Shown here one piece after another: positions 1-5,390 of a stretch of 9,003 bases of DNA. The notes below the pieces were generated by a model, which saw only the letters and a list, made by a program, of their open reading frames with translations, was not told the DNA's origin and made no database searches. Every line of letters starts with the position of its first letter. The stretch's first letter is position 1. Source of the DNA: a bacterium. Lineage in GTDB: Bacteria; Hydrogenedentota; Hydrogenedentia; Hydrogenedentiales; SLHB01. A program made the position numbers and the translations under genes. The stretch covers positions 1 to 9,003 of the forward strand of contig JAAEQP010000052.1 of NCBI GenBank assembly GCA_024231375.1, given 5' to 3'.

Positions 1-439
1 CCCGGTCGGATCGGCCGGACCCAGCCTTGGGAACATAACCCTTGGCGGTATGCTCGCGTTTGGGGCCAAGGCGCTGCACGGCAATGGGCCGGTAGCGAAT
101 CATGTAGTAGGCGATGCCCACCAAGGCCGCCAATTCGACGTATACGATCCAATGGGGGTTGTATTCGGTGTGCTTCCACACCTGCCAGAGCGGCATGTTC
201 CAATCCGGCGGGGTTTTGTCCTGCCAGTGCATGCGGGTGCTGACCCTGAACCAGGAGGTGACCTTGATGAGTGCGAGAATGGCGATGTGAAACACGGCGA
301 GATAGATGATGCCCTCGCCGGTCCATAGGATAACGGGCGCCATCTGGCGTCGGAAATAGTACAACACAGGGAGGAGGAGCACGGCTACGGCCACGTAGCC
401 TTTCCAGAAGTACTGTACGTGCTCTATCACCATTTCCAT
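1..439 (-). CDS. Unrecognised small membrane protein, 3' end outside the window
   Basis: The minus-strand frame is open from ATG at 439 to the window edge, giving 146 residues with no stop. I do not recognise the family. Three hydrophobic segments are visible at about residues 14-29, 41-60 and 97-114. Arg30-Arg31 and the basic stretch 115-128 (R115, R117, R123, K127, R128) suggest an outside N-terminus and a cytoplasmic C-terminus. The loop between segments 2 and 3 (about 61-96) is rich in Trp and would then be periplasmic. A second in-frame ATG lies at 433. I prefer 439 because it sits directly after a good promoter, although neither start has a clear ribosome-binding site. The plus-strand ORF at 50-328 overlaps it but has no recognisable features. 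It is a real gene judged by its membrane-protein composition and its promoter; the function is unknown. Confidence 0.72.
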   Translation of the reverse strand, partial: MEMVIEHVQYFWKGYVAVAVLLLPVLYYFRRQMAPVILWTGEGIIYLAVFHIAILALIKVTSWFRVSTRMHWQDKTPPDWNMPLWQVWKHTEYNPHWIVYVELAALVGIAYYMIRYRPIAVQRLGPKREHTAKGYVPKAGSGRSDR

Positions 440-448
440 AACAAAACG

Positions 449-478
449 AGTGTAGCACAGCCCCGCCGGGCATGCCAA
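449..478 (-). promoter_or_regulatory. Sigma-70-like promoter, near-leaderless, for the left-edge membrane gene
   Basis: On the minus strand TTGGCA (478-473) is followed after 18 bases by TACACT (454-449), with TG one base upstream of the -10 (extended -10). Only nine bases separate the -10 from ATG 439, so transcription should begin a few bases before the start codon. This would give a leaderless or nearly leaderless message. Assigned by consensus match only. Confidence 0.5.
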
Positions 479-517
479 CGGCGAAAGGGGGCGGGTGAGG
501 CGGGGGTGCAAGGAGGA

Positions 518-542
518 CACCCTCAAGCTTCGCTTGAAGGTG
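518..542. other. Stem-loop at the left border of the repeat block
   Basis: CACC (518-521) pairs with GGTG (539-542) and TCAAGC (523-528) pairs with GCTTGA (532-537), with one C/A mismatch and a TTC loop. There is no T-tract on either side, so it is not a classical terminator. Its right arm runs straight into the GTGGCAC sequence that opens repeat copy 1, the same arrangement as the hairpins before copies 2 and 3. Confidence 0.55.
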
Positions 543-697
543 GCACACTTGGCGAGGGCCGCTGCCGCGATGGGTGTGCGCGCGGGTGCAGGGGCAAGAG
601 CTCCCTCGACTTCGCTCGGGATGACGTGGTGGGTAGGTTTGGGTGTGCGTCGGTCATCGCTTCATGGGCGTAGGACACGGACTAACGAGTTTGTCCG
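541..697. repeat. Tandem intergenic repeat, copy 1
   Basis: A 157-bp unit beginning TGGCACACTTGGCGAGGG. It is about 95% identical by eye to the next unit (roughly eight differences). It carries the element CCCTCGACTTCGCTCGGG at 603-620 followed by ATGAC, and ends within a hairpin at 676-699. ORFs drawn through it give the same low-complexity peptide in each copy, which is expected of a non-coding dispersed repeat. From memory, elements of the form GTCATCCCGAGCGAAG are common intergenic repeats in many bacterial genomes; I could not search for them. Confidence 0.8.
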
Positions 698-699
698 TG
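676..699. other. Hairpin at the junction of repeat copies 1 and 2
   Basis: CACGGAC (676-682) pairs perfectly with GTCCGTG (693-699). Inside are a T-T mismatch, AA/TT pairs and a CGAG loop. No T-tract follows. Confidence 0.6.
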
Positions 700-855
700 G
701 CACACTTGGCGAGGGCGGCTGCCGCGAGGGGGCGTGCGCGCGGGTGCAGGGGCAAGAGATCCCTCGACTTCGCTCGGGATGACGTGGTGGGTAGGTTCGG
801 GTGTGCGTCGGTTATCGCTTCATGGGCGTAGGACACGGACTAACGAGTTGGTCCG
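698..855. repeat. Tandem intergenic repeat, copy 2
   Basis: The second unit, 158 bp, directly abuts copy 1. Differences are scattered substitutions and one small indel near 727-731. Its core at 759-780 has arms ATCCC and GGGAT. Read on the minus strand it folds as a short hairpin with tandem G-A pairs next to the stem, whereas in copy 1 the outermost pair is lost. The unit ends within a hairpin at 834-857. Confidence 0.8.
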
Positions 856-857
856 TG
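834..857. other. Hairpin at the junction of repeat copies 2 and 3
   Basis: The stem is the same as at 676-699 (CACGGAC 834-840 with GTCCGTG 851-857). The T-T mismatch of the first hairpin is replaced here by T-G, a wobble pair in RNA, so pairing is maintained or improved between copies. Confidence 0.6.
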
Positions 858-873
858 GCACGCTTGGTAAGGG
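856..873. repeat. Tandem intergenic repeat, truncated copy 3
   Basis: TGGCACGCTTGGTAAGGG matches the first 18 bases of copies 1 and 2 with three differences, then diverges. This suggests that the repeat array ends here, or that a third copy was interrupted. Confidence 0.55.
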
Positions 874-891
874 CGAAGCGGGCACGGGAAC

Positions 892-946
892 CTCCGGGGA
901 CACGTAGTCGACGCCGGGGACGACGTCTTGGGACATGTCCCCGGAG
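892..946. other. 11-bp inverted repeat with nested palindrome upstream of the peptidase promoter
   Basis: CTCCGGGGACA (892-902) is the exact reverse complement of TGTCCCCGGAG (936-946), with 33 bases between. The right arm also lies in a perfect 12-bp palindrome, GGGACATGTCCC (930-941). The octamer CCGGGGAC occurs directly at 894-901 and 914-921 and inverted at 937-944. The right arm ends 6 bases before the -35 of the downstream promoter. It could be an operator, a structured transcript end, or another dispersed repeat; the sequence alone does not decide. Confidence 0.55.
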
Positions 947-952
947 AGGCCG

Positions 953-981
953 TTGCGCGGGGGGTGGGCCGGCGCTATGCT
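953..981 (+). promoter_or_regulatory. Sigma-70-like promoter for the M55 peptidase gene
   Basis: TTGCGC (953-958), a 17-base spacer and TATGCT (976-981). The predicted transcript would start near 988 and give a leader of about 37 bases to ATG 1025. Consensus match only. Confidence 0.5.
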
Positions 982-1012
982 ATGCACGCTTTGGGCAATG
1001 AAGCGCTGAATC

Positions 1013-1019
1013 AAGGAGG
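1013..1019 (+). promoter_or_regulatory. Strong Shine-Dalgarno of the M55 peptidase gene
   Basis: AAGGAGG lies five bases before ATG 1025, a near-perfect anti-SSU match that fixes the start of the peptidase gene. Confidence 0.85.
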
Positions 1020-1024
1020 CAACC

Positions 1025-1804
1025 ATGCGCGTCTACATCTGCACCGATCTCGAGGGGGTCTGCGGCGTGTTCCGTTGGGAGCAGACCCGCGACTATGGCA
1101 GTGCGGCCAATGTGGAAGCCCGCGAACTGCTGATGGGCGAGGTGAACGCGGCCGTGGCGGGCGCGTTCGACGCAGGGGCGACGCGCGTGGTCGTTCGCGA
1201 CGGGCACAATGGCGGCAAGAGTTTCCTGCCCGAGGTGCTCGACGAACGTGCCGAAATGATCATGGGCGCGGTGAGCCGGTTCGACGATCTGGTTCAGGAG
1301 GGATTCGACGCCGCCATCCTGCTTGGTTACCACGCTATGAGCCATGTGCCCGACGCCGTGTTGTGCCATACCCAAAGTAGCGTGGGGTGGAACAACTACT
1401 GGGTGAATGGGCGTCTGGCCGGCGAGATCGCCCAGAGCGCCATCCGGTTCGGCGCGTACGACGTCCCGGTCGTGATGGTGACGGGCGACGACAAGACGTG
1501 TGCGGAGGCGCGGGATTGGCTGGGGGATGGCCTCACCACGGTGCAGGTGAAGCGGGCCTTGTCGCGTGTTGGTGCGTTGATGTTGGCACCCAAGAAGGCG
1601 CGTGCTCTCATCCGCGAGGGCGCGCGTGCGGCGGTTGAGAGGGCCGGGACCGTCGCCCCCTTCAAGCCCGAGTTCCCGCTCACGATTCGCTGGCAGTTCA
1701 AGGACAGCCTTGTTGTAGACCAGTACAAGGGGTCCGCGAAACGCATCGATGGGTATACGCTGGAGAAGGTGATCGACGACGCGGCCGACCTCATCAGCCC
1801 GTGA
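1025..1804 (+). CDS. dppA: M55-family D-aminopeptidase, DppA-like zinc enzyme
   Basis: A 259-residue protein matching the peptidase family M55 (DppA) in length and motifs. The family removes N-terminal D-residues (such as D-Ala) from short peptides and is cytoplasmic and multimeric in Bacillus subtilis. Visible here: the N-terminal TDLEGVCGV motif with Asp8 and Glu10, RDGHNGG with His61, GYHAM with His103, and AGEI with Glu134. These correspond to the metal ligands described for the B. subtilis enzyme (Asp8, Glu10, His60, His104, Glu133). Cys114 lies where its proposed nucleophile Cys115 would fall. VMVTGDDKT (150-158) is another conserved block. There is no signal peptide or membrane segment. 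The start is fixed by AAGGAGG five bases upstream. No dipeptide transporter gene adjoins it, unlike the B. subtilis dpp operon, so a role in D-amino-acid peptide turnover is inferred from family only. It converges on the kinase gene with a 26-base gap. Confidence 0.9.
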   Translation: MRVYICTDLEGVCGVFRWEQTRDYGSAANVEARELLMGEVNAAVAGAFDAGATRVVVRDGHNGGKSFLPEVLDERAEMIMGAVSRFDDLVQEGFDAAILLGYHAMSHVPDAVLCHTQSSVGWNNYWVNGRLAGEIAQSAIRFGAYDVPVVMVTGDDKTCAEARDWLGDGLTTVQVKRALSRVGALMLAPKKARALIREGARAAVERAGTVAPFKPEFPLTIRWQFKDSLVVDQYKGSAKRIDGYTLEKVIDDAADLISP

Positions 1805-1812
1805 GAGGGGGA

Positions 1813-1845
1813 TCGGACCGATCTGTTCGATCAGACCTGGTCCGA
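1813..1845. terminator. Possible bidirectional terminator between convergent genes
   Basis: TCGGACC (1813-1819) pairs with GGTCCGA (1839-1845), with an inner GATC (1820-1823)/GATC (1829-1832) pair around a TGTTC loop and a 6-base bulge on the right. It begins nine bases after the peptidase stop and overlaps the end of the kinase gene. There is no T-run, so intrinsic termination would be weak. Confidence 0.3.
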
Positions 1846-2580
1846 GAGGGAATTGGCCACTGGCAGGCGCATTACGAATCCGAAGTCGGGATCGTACCGC
1901 AGCGTGCCTTCGTGCAGTTCGGCCGTGGCGCGGGCTGCTGTCAGTCCCAGCCCCACGTGGCCTGTGCCTTTTGTGCAATAGAACGGTTCGAATATGCGCT
2001 CGTGGTCCGTCTCGGGCACACCCGGTCCTGAATCCCACACCGCGACTTCCAGTTGCACCGGTTCGTCCGCGTCCTGCGGGGCGCGACGCACGGACACGCG
2101 GATCTCTTTGCTTTCGGTCGATTCGAGCGCCTCGATGGCGTTCGTGAAAATGTACATGAAGGCCCGTTGCAGCTTGGGCAGGTCCGCGGGAATGGACGGC
2201 AACGAGGCTTCCACGTCGAGGGTAGCCTCCATATGTCCGATTCGGACATCGTACCGCCGTAGGTCGAGGGCCCGGTCCACGAGTGCGGACAAGTCGATTA
2301 TGCGCACGTCGGGCCGCTGTTTGCGAGCCACGTCGGTGAGGTTGTTGATCAAGGTGCTGGACTTCTTCACGGCGCCAATGATCTCTTGCAGCATGCGGGT
2401 CGCTTCCGTCGAGAGACCGCTTTCCAGGCCTACCAGTTCGGCATAGGCCATGATGGCGCCGAGCAGGTTGTTCACGTCGTGTGTGACGCTGCTCACGCAT
2501 TTGCCCACTTCCGAATACCGGTACATGTCACGTACCCGATCTTCGAGATCCTCCGGCAACTGTCCGCATAGATCACTCAT
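1831..2580 (-). CDS. Small soluble sensor histidine kinase lacking a sensor domain
   Basis: 249 residues from ATG 2580. It autophosphorylates on His and passes phosphate to a response regulator; none is encoded in the window. The dimerisation/phosphoacceptor helix carries VTHDVNNLLGAIMAYAELV with His34, an H-box followed by Asp and Asn-Asn as in the HPK4/NtrB-type subgroup. The HATPase domain shows the N-box FTNAIEAL (Asn147), the G1 box DSGPG (183-187), the F-box FEPFYCTK (about 198-205) and the G2 box GLGL (210-213). Only about 30 residues precede the H-box and no membrane segment is present, so signals must come through a partner protein or the cytoplasm. A longer GTG start at 2607 is possible. 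I prefer 2580, which has GGGAGAG ten bases upstream and leaves a 38-base leader from the predicted promoter. Its stop lies 26 bases from the convergent peptidase gene; the divergent neighbour is the ligase operon. Confidence 0.88.
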   Translation of the reverse strand: MSDLCGQLPEDLEDRVRDMYRYSEVGKCVSSVTHDVNNLLGAIMAYAELVGLESGLSTEATRMLQEIIGAVKKSSTLINNLTDVARKQRPDVRIIDLSALVDRALDLRRYDVRIGHMEATLDVEASLPSIPADLPKLQRAFMYIFTNAIEALESTESKEIRVSVRRAPQDADEPVQLEVAVWDSGPGVPETDHERIFEPFYCTKGTGHVGLGLTAARATAELHEGTLRYDPDFGFVMRLPVANSLSDQV

Positions 2581-2590
2581 ATAGCGCGCG

Positions 2591-2597
2591 CTCTCCC
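2591..2597 (-). promoter_or_regulatory. Ribosome-binding site supporting kinase start 2580
   Basis: Minus-strand GGGAGAG (2597-2591) lies ten bases from ATG 2580. The alternative GTG at 2607 has no purine-rich site upstream, so this site decides in favour of the shorter protein. Confidence 0.45.
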
Positions 2598-2624
2598 ATG
2601 TCCGCACAAGTCACATAATTCGTC

Positions 2625-2653
2625 AGTATGGCAACTTGCAGGGGATCAGTCAA
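2625..2653 (-). promoter_or_regulatory. Sigma-70-like promoter for the histidine kinase gene
   Basis: On the minus strand TTGACT (2653-2648), a 17-base spacer and CATACT (2630-2625). The -35 matches consensus at five of six bases. Transcription would begin near 2618. Confidence 0.55.
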
Positions 2654-2700
2654 GGCGCGTTCGGTTGGTGGAAGTCGACACGCGCTGCGCGACCCCGGTC

Positions 2701-2730
2701 TTGCCCGTTCTCCGGGCAATCCGTTACAGT
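2701..2730 (+). promoter_or_regulatory. Candidate promoter of the ligase-glycosyltransferase-exporter operon, with overlapping inverted repeat
   Basis: TTGCCC (2701-2706), an 18-base spacer and TACAGT (2725-2730). The -35 lies inside a perfect inverted repeat, TTGCCCG (2701-2707) and CGGGCAA (2713-2719), which could be an operator. The predicted leader to ATG 2869 is about 130 bases. The divergent kinase promoter is 47 bases away. Confidence 0.4.
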
Positions 2731-2760
2731 AGTCGCACGAGCGGACGGCGCAGCGGGGTG

Positions 2761-2808
2761 GCGGCTTCCCTCCGGTCGCGGGGCATTCTCCAACCGGAGT
2801 CAAGCCGC
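2761..2808 (+). promoter_or_regulatory. Strong stem-loop in the operon 5' leader
   Basis: GCGGCTT (2761-2767) pairs with AAGCCGC (2802-2808). After a symmetric two-by-two internal loop, CTCCGGT (2770-2776) pairs with ACCGGAG (2793-2799), leaving a 16-base loop. That is fourteen perfect pairs in two blocks. No T-run follows, and the structure ends 49 bases before the ribosome-binding site. It is a candidate regulatory RNA structure or protein-binding leader. No known riboswitch class is recognised. Confidence 0.5.
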
Positions 2809-2857
2809 AACGGGCCATGGGGTCCGGTTGCACCTGTTCCGATTCCCCACGCATCAC

Positions 2858-2863
2858 GGAGGG
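2858..2863 (+). promoter_or_regulatory. Shine-Dalgarno fixing the ligase start at 2869
   Basis: GGAGGG lies five bases before ATG 2869. The frame stays open upstream to an ATG at 2665, but that stretch has no ribosome-binding site, gives non-family sequence and contains the predicted promoter and leader hairpin. The 2869 start is therefore chosen. Confidence 0.8.
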
Positions 2864-2868
2864 ATACG

Positions 2869-4191
2869 ATGTCACCGAATCGCGCTCAGGAGTTTGGCCC
2901 CGAGGCCAACATGACGTTGCCCGATGTCCAACGCATCTGGGACCAAGGCGTTGCGCGGACTGTTGCCCATGCATACGCGCATTCGGCCTTCTACCAGCGG
3001 ATGTTGGATGCCGCATCATTGACGCCGGACGATATTGTCTGCGTGCGCGATCTGGCCAAACTACCGTTCACGTCGAAGGACGACTTCGTGGACGGCACCG
3101 GGCCGTTCACATGCGTTCCCCCTGAGGCGGTCGTGGACATCGCTACGACGAGCGGCACTACCGGGGAGCCCACGCTGTTTCCAGTGACCTCGGCCGACAT
3201 CGACCGGCTTGCGCTCAATGAATACCTGTGCTTCAAGGGTGTTGGTCTTGGGCCAAGCGACACTGTCTTGCTGGCCGTCACGATGGACCGGTGTTTCATG
3301 GCGGGCCTGGCCTATTTTGAAGGGTTGAAGATGATTGGGGCCGCCACGGTACGCGTGGGGTCGGGGCCGCCCGGGATGCTGGCCAGCTTCCTTCAACGGC
3401 TCCAACCGACCGCCATCGTGTCGGTGCCGTCGTTTCTTCGGAAGGTTGGTCTGTATGCCGACGACCACGGCATCGATCTGCGGACATCGTCTGTCGCAAA
3501 GCTCGTGTGTATTGGTGAGCCCTTGCGGCAGCGCGATTTGTCCATCAACACCCTCGGCGCGCAGGTGGAGGAGTTGTGGGGTGCGCGCGTGTACTCGACG
3601 TACGGAACCACGGAACTCGGCACCTCGTTCTGCGAATGCGACGCGGGTTGTGGCGGACACTGCCATCCCACCCTCATCTATCCCGAGATCGTGGATGACG
3701 ATGGCAATCCCGTGCCCGACGGCGAGGAAGGCGAAGTGGTCGCCACGACGTTCGGCGTGCAAGGGATGCCGCTGATTCGGTTCCGCACGGGCGACCGGTC
3801 GTTCATGGTGTCTGAACAGTGCGACTGCGGACTGTGGACCCCGCGGCTCGGACCCATCCTGGGCCGCAGGAGTCAGATGATGAAGATCAAGGGCACCAGC
3901 GTCTATCCGGCCGCCGTGCAGCGTGTGCTCGACGGCATGGAAGACGTGGTTGATTACGTGATGGAAGTCACGGCCCCGAACGAACTGTCCGACGAACTTG
4001 CCGTCATTGCGGTCGTGCGGGGTGAGCCCGAGGCGGCCCGCGCGCGGGTTGCCGACCGGTTGCAGGCGGAACTGAAGGTAAGGCCCGGCGTGCGCGTGAC
4101 CGACATGGCCGAACTCGAACGGCTCCAAGGGGTCCGGACGCTCCGCAAGAAACGGGTGTTCATCGACCGGAGGCAGGAAGCAGCATTGTGA
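2869..4191 (+). CDS. PaaK-like adenylate-forming acyl/aryl-CoA ligase
   Basis: 440 residues, the usual size for the phenylacetate-CoA ligase (PaaK) family, which activates a carboxylic acid with ATP to an acyl-adenylate and transfers it to CoA or a similar thiol. Visible motifs: the phosphate-binding loop TTSGTTGEP (93-101), the A5 motif YGTTE (245-249), the A7-like RTGDR (306-310), the hinge region LGRRSQMMKIKGTSVYP (331-347), and a basic C-terminal TLRKKRVFIDRR where the catalytic Lys is expected. A Cys/His cluster (Cys255, Cys257, Cys261, His264, Cys265, His266, plus Cys318 and Cys320) follows the A5 motif and may bind zinc. The substrate cannot be read from sequence. Its stop overlaps the glycosyltransferase start (GTGA), so it is the first gene of a translationally coupled operon. 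Next to an exporter, an acyltransferase and a methyltransferase, it more likely activates a starter acid for biosynthesis than degrades phenylacetate. Confidence 0.88.
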   Translation: MSPNRAQEFGPEANMTLPDVQRIWDQGVARTVAHAYAHSAFYQRMLDAASLTPDDIVCVRDLAKLPFTSKDDFVDGTGPFTCVPPEAVVDIATTSGTTGEPTLFPVTSADIDRLALNEYLCFKGVGLGPSDTVLLAVTMDRCFMAGLAYFEGLKMIGAATVRVGSGPPGMLASFLQRLQPTAIVSVPSFLRKVGLYADDHGIDLRTSSVAKLVCIGEPLRQRDLSINTLGAQVEELWGARVYSTYGTTELGTSFCECDAGCGGHCHPTLIYPEIVDDDGNPVPDGEEGEVVATTFGVQGMPLIRFRTGDRSFMVSEQCDCGLWTPRLGPILGRRSQMMKIKGTSVYPAAVQRVLDGMEDVVDYVMEVTAPNELSDELAVIAVVRGEPEAARARVADRLQAELKVRPGVRVTDMAELERLQGVRTLRKKRVFIDRRQEAAL

Positions 4192-5390
4192 CGGACCAGG
4201 CGCCGGATACGGAGCCCCGCATCTGCGTGGTGCTTCCCACGTACAACAACGAGACCACCGTTGGGACGTTGATTGAGCAGCTTCGGGTGCAGAATCAGTC
4301 CGTCATCGTGGTCAACGACGGTAGCACGGACACCACGGCCGCTGTGCTCGAATCCCTTGCGGGCGAGGGCGTCACGGTGGTGACCCACGACCAGAACCGC
4401 GGCAAGGGCGCTGCGTTACTGACCGGTTTCGCGCGCGCCAAAGAACTCGGGTTCACCCATGCCGTGACGATGGACACGGACGGGCAGCACGTCGTATCGG
4501 ACCTGCCCGCCGTGGTGTCGGCCGTGCATGCCGACCCGGCGGCCCTGGTGATCGGCATCCGGCATTTGCCCAAAGGACGGCGACCCCTCAAGAGCCGCAT
4601 TCTGCGGGTTCACTCCAACTTCTGGGTCTGGGCCGAAACGGGGCATTGGGTGTCGGACACGCAGACCGGATTCCGTGCGTATCCCCTTGAACCGGTGCTG
4701 GACCTTGCGCTCAGCACCAGTAAATACGACTTCGAGATCGAATCGCTCGTGAAGTTGCCCTGGCAGGAGCTTTCTGTCGTGACCGTGTCCGTCGAGGCGC
4801 GATACGGTCCCGGCAGCAAGTCCCACTTTCGACCCCTCCAGGATTTCCTGCTTGTGGCCCGGTTGAACGCCCTACTGACGTTTCAGTGTTTCTTTCTGCC
4901 CTTGCCGGTGCGGCAGAGCCTGAGCCGGAAAGGGGAGCAGGACGGTTCCTTTGCGCGGCGGGCGTATGGGTGGGTGCGTGAGACCATCGCTCATCACATG
5001 AAACCCTGGCGCTTCGCGTTCAGTGTGGGCGTGGGGGTATGTTGCGGCATTCTTCCGTTCTGGGGATTCCAGATGGCGGCGGCGGTTCTGGCCGCGCACG
5101 TGTTGAAGCTGAGCAAACCGGTGGCTCTGGCCGCCAGCAATATTTCGTTTCCCGCGGCGATTCCGTTCATTCTTTACGCCAGCCTGTTAACCGGCCGGCT
5201 CATCCTCACCGGTCACATCGACTACGCGCTACATCCTTCCGGGCTCGGCATCGACGCCATCTGGTCCTTCGCGGCCGAGTATCTCCTCGGCGCCGTTGTG
5301 CTGGCCCCTGTGATGGGGGTCGTGACGGGCGCGGGGTCCTACGTGTTCGCCCGTGTCGTAACGGCCGCCGCTCGCAGGCAGGCTTCATGA
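4188..5390 (+). CDS. Family 2 glycosyltransferase fused to a C-terminal DUF2062 membrane domain
   Basis: 400 residues, GTG start overlapping the ligase stop by four bases. Residues 10-240 are a GT2 fold of the dolichol/undecaprenyl-phosphate sugar transferase type: LPTYNN (16-21), VVNDGSTD (41-48), HDQNRGKGAALLTGF (67-81), the metal-binding DXD in DTDGQH (96-101), and SDTQTGFRAYP (156-166). Residues 270-395 form a DUF2062 domain with hydrophobic stretches at about 276-304, 312-341 and 363-390, so the catalytic domain should sit on the cytoplasmic membrane face. The likely reaction is sugar transfer from a nucleotide sugar to a lipid acceptor; donor and acceptor are unknown. GT2-DUF2062 proteins are, to my knowledge, found beside MMPL exporters and acyltransferases in polyene and lipid-linked polyketide clusters, which fits the neighbours. 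Its stop overlaps the next start as ATGA. Confidence 0.88.
   Translation: MTDQAPDTEPRICVVLPTYNNETTVGTLIEQLRVQNQSVIVVNDGSTDTTAAVLESLAGEGVTVVTHDQNRGKGAALLTGFARAKELGFTHAVTMDTDGQHVVSDLPAVVSAVHADPAALVIGIRHLPKGRRPLKSRILRVHSNFWVWAETGHWVSDTQTGFRAYPLEPVLDLALSTSKYDFEIESLVKLPWQELSVVTVSVEARYGPGSKSHFRPLQDFLLVARLNALLTFQCFFLPLPVRQSLSRKGEQDGSFARRAYGWVRETIAHHMKPWRFAFSVGVGVCCGILPFWGFQMAAAVLAAHVLKLSKPVALAASNISFPAAIPFILYASLLTGRLILTGHIDYALHPSGLGIDAIWSFAAEYLLGAVVLAPVMGVVTGAGSYVFARVVTAAARRQAS

Noticed and set aside
541..873. CRISPR array
   Set aside because: Two units of ~157 bp are nearly identical over their whole length, with no short repeat/unique spacer alternation.
419..1001. Several short plus- and minus-strand frames in the repeat block
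   Set aside because: They translate the same repeat in different frames, giving near-identical low-complexity peptides, and lack ribosome-binding sites.
980..2500. A 506-codon open frame on the minus strand across the peptidase and most of the kinase gene
   Set aside because: It runs antisense to the M55 peptidase, whose motifs are intact, and out of frame within the kinase. Its Arg/His-rich composition with no family motif is typical of a shadow frame in GC-rich coding DNA.
2665..2868. N-terminal extension of the ligase from ATG 2665
   Set aside because: The extra 68 residues resemble no ligase sequence, have no Shine-Dalgarno, and overlap the predicted promoter and leader hairpin, whereas ATG 2869 has GGAGGG at ideal spacing.
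2581..2868. Riboswitch or small RNA of a known class in the divergent intergenic region
   Set aside because: A strong stem-loop is present, but no conserved core of a known riboswitch class could be recognised, so only the structure is reported.
3061..4128. A 355-codon minus-strand frame opposite the PaaK-like ligase
   Set aside because: The ligase on the plus strand carries every expected motif; the antisense product is His/Arg-rich and unrecognisable.
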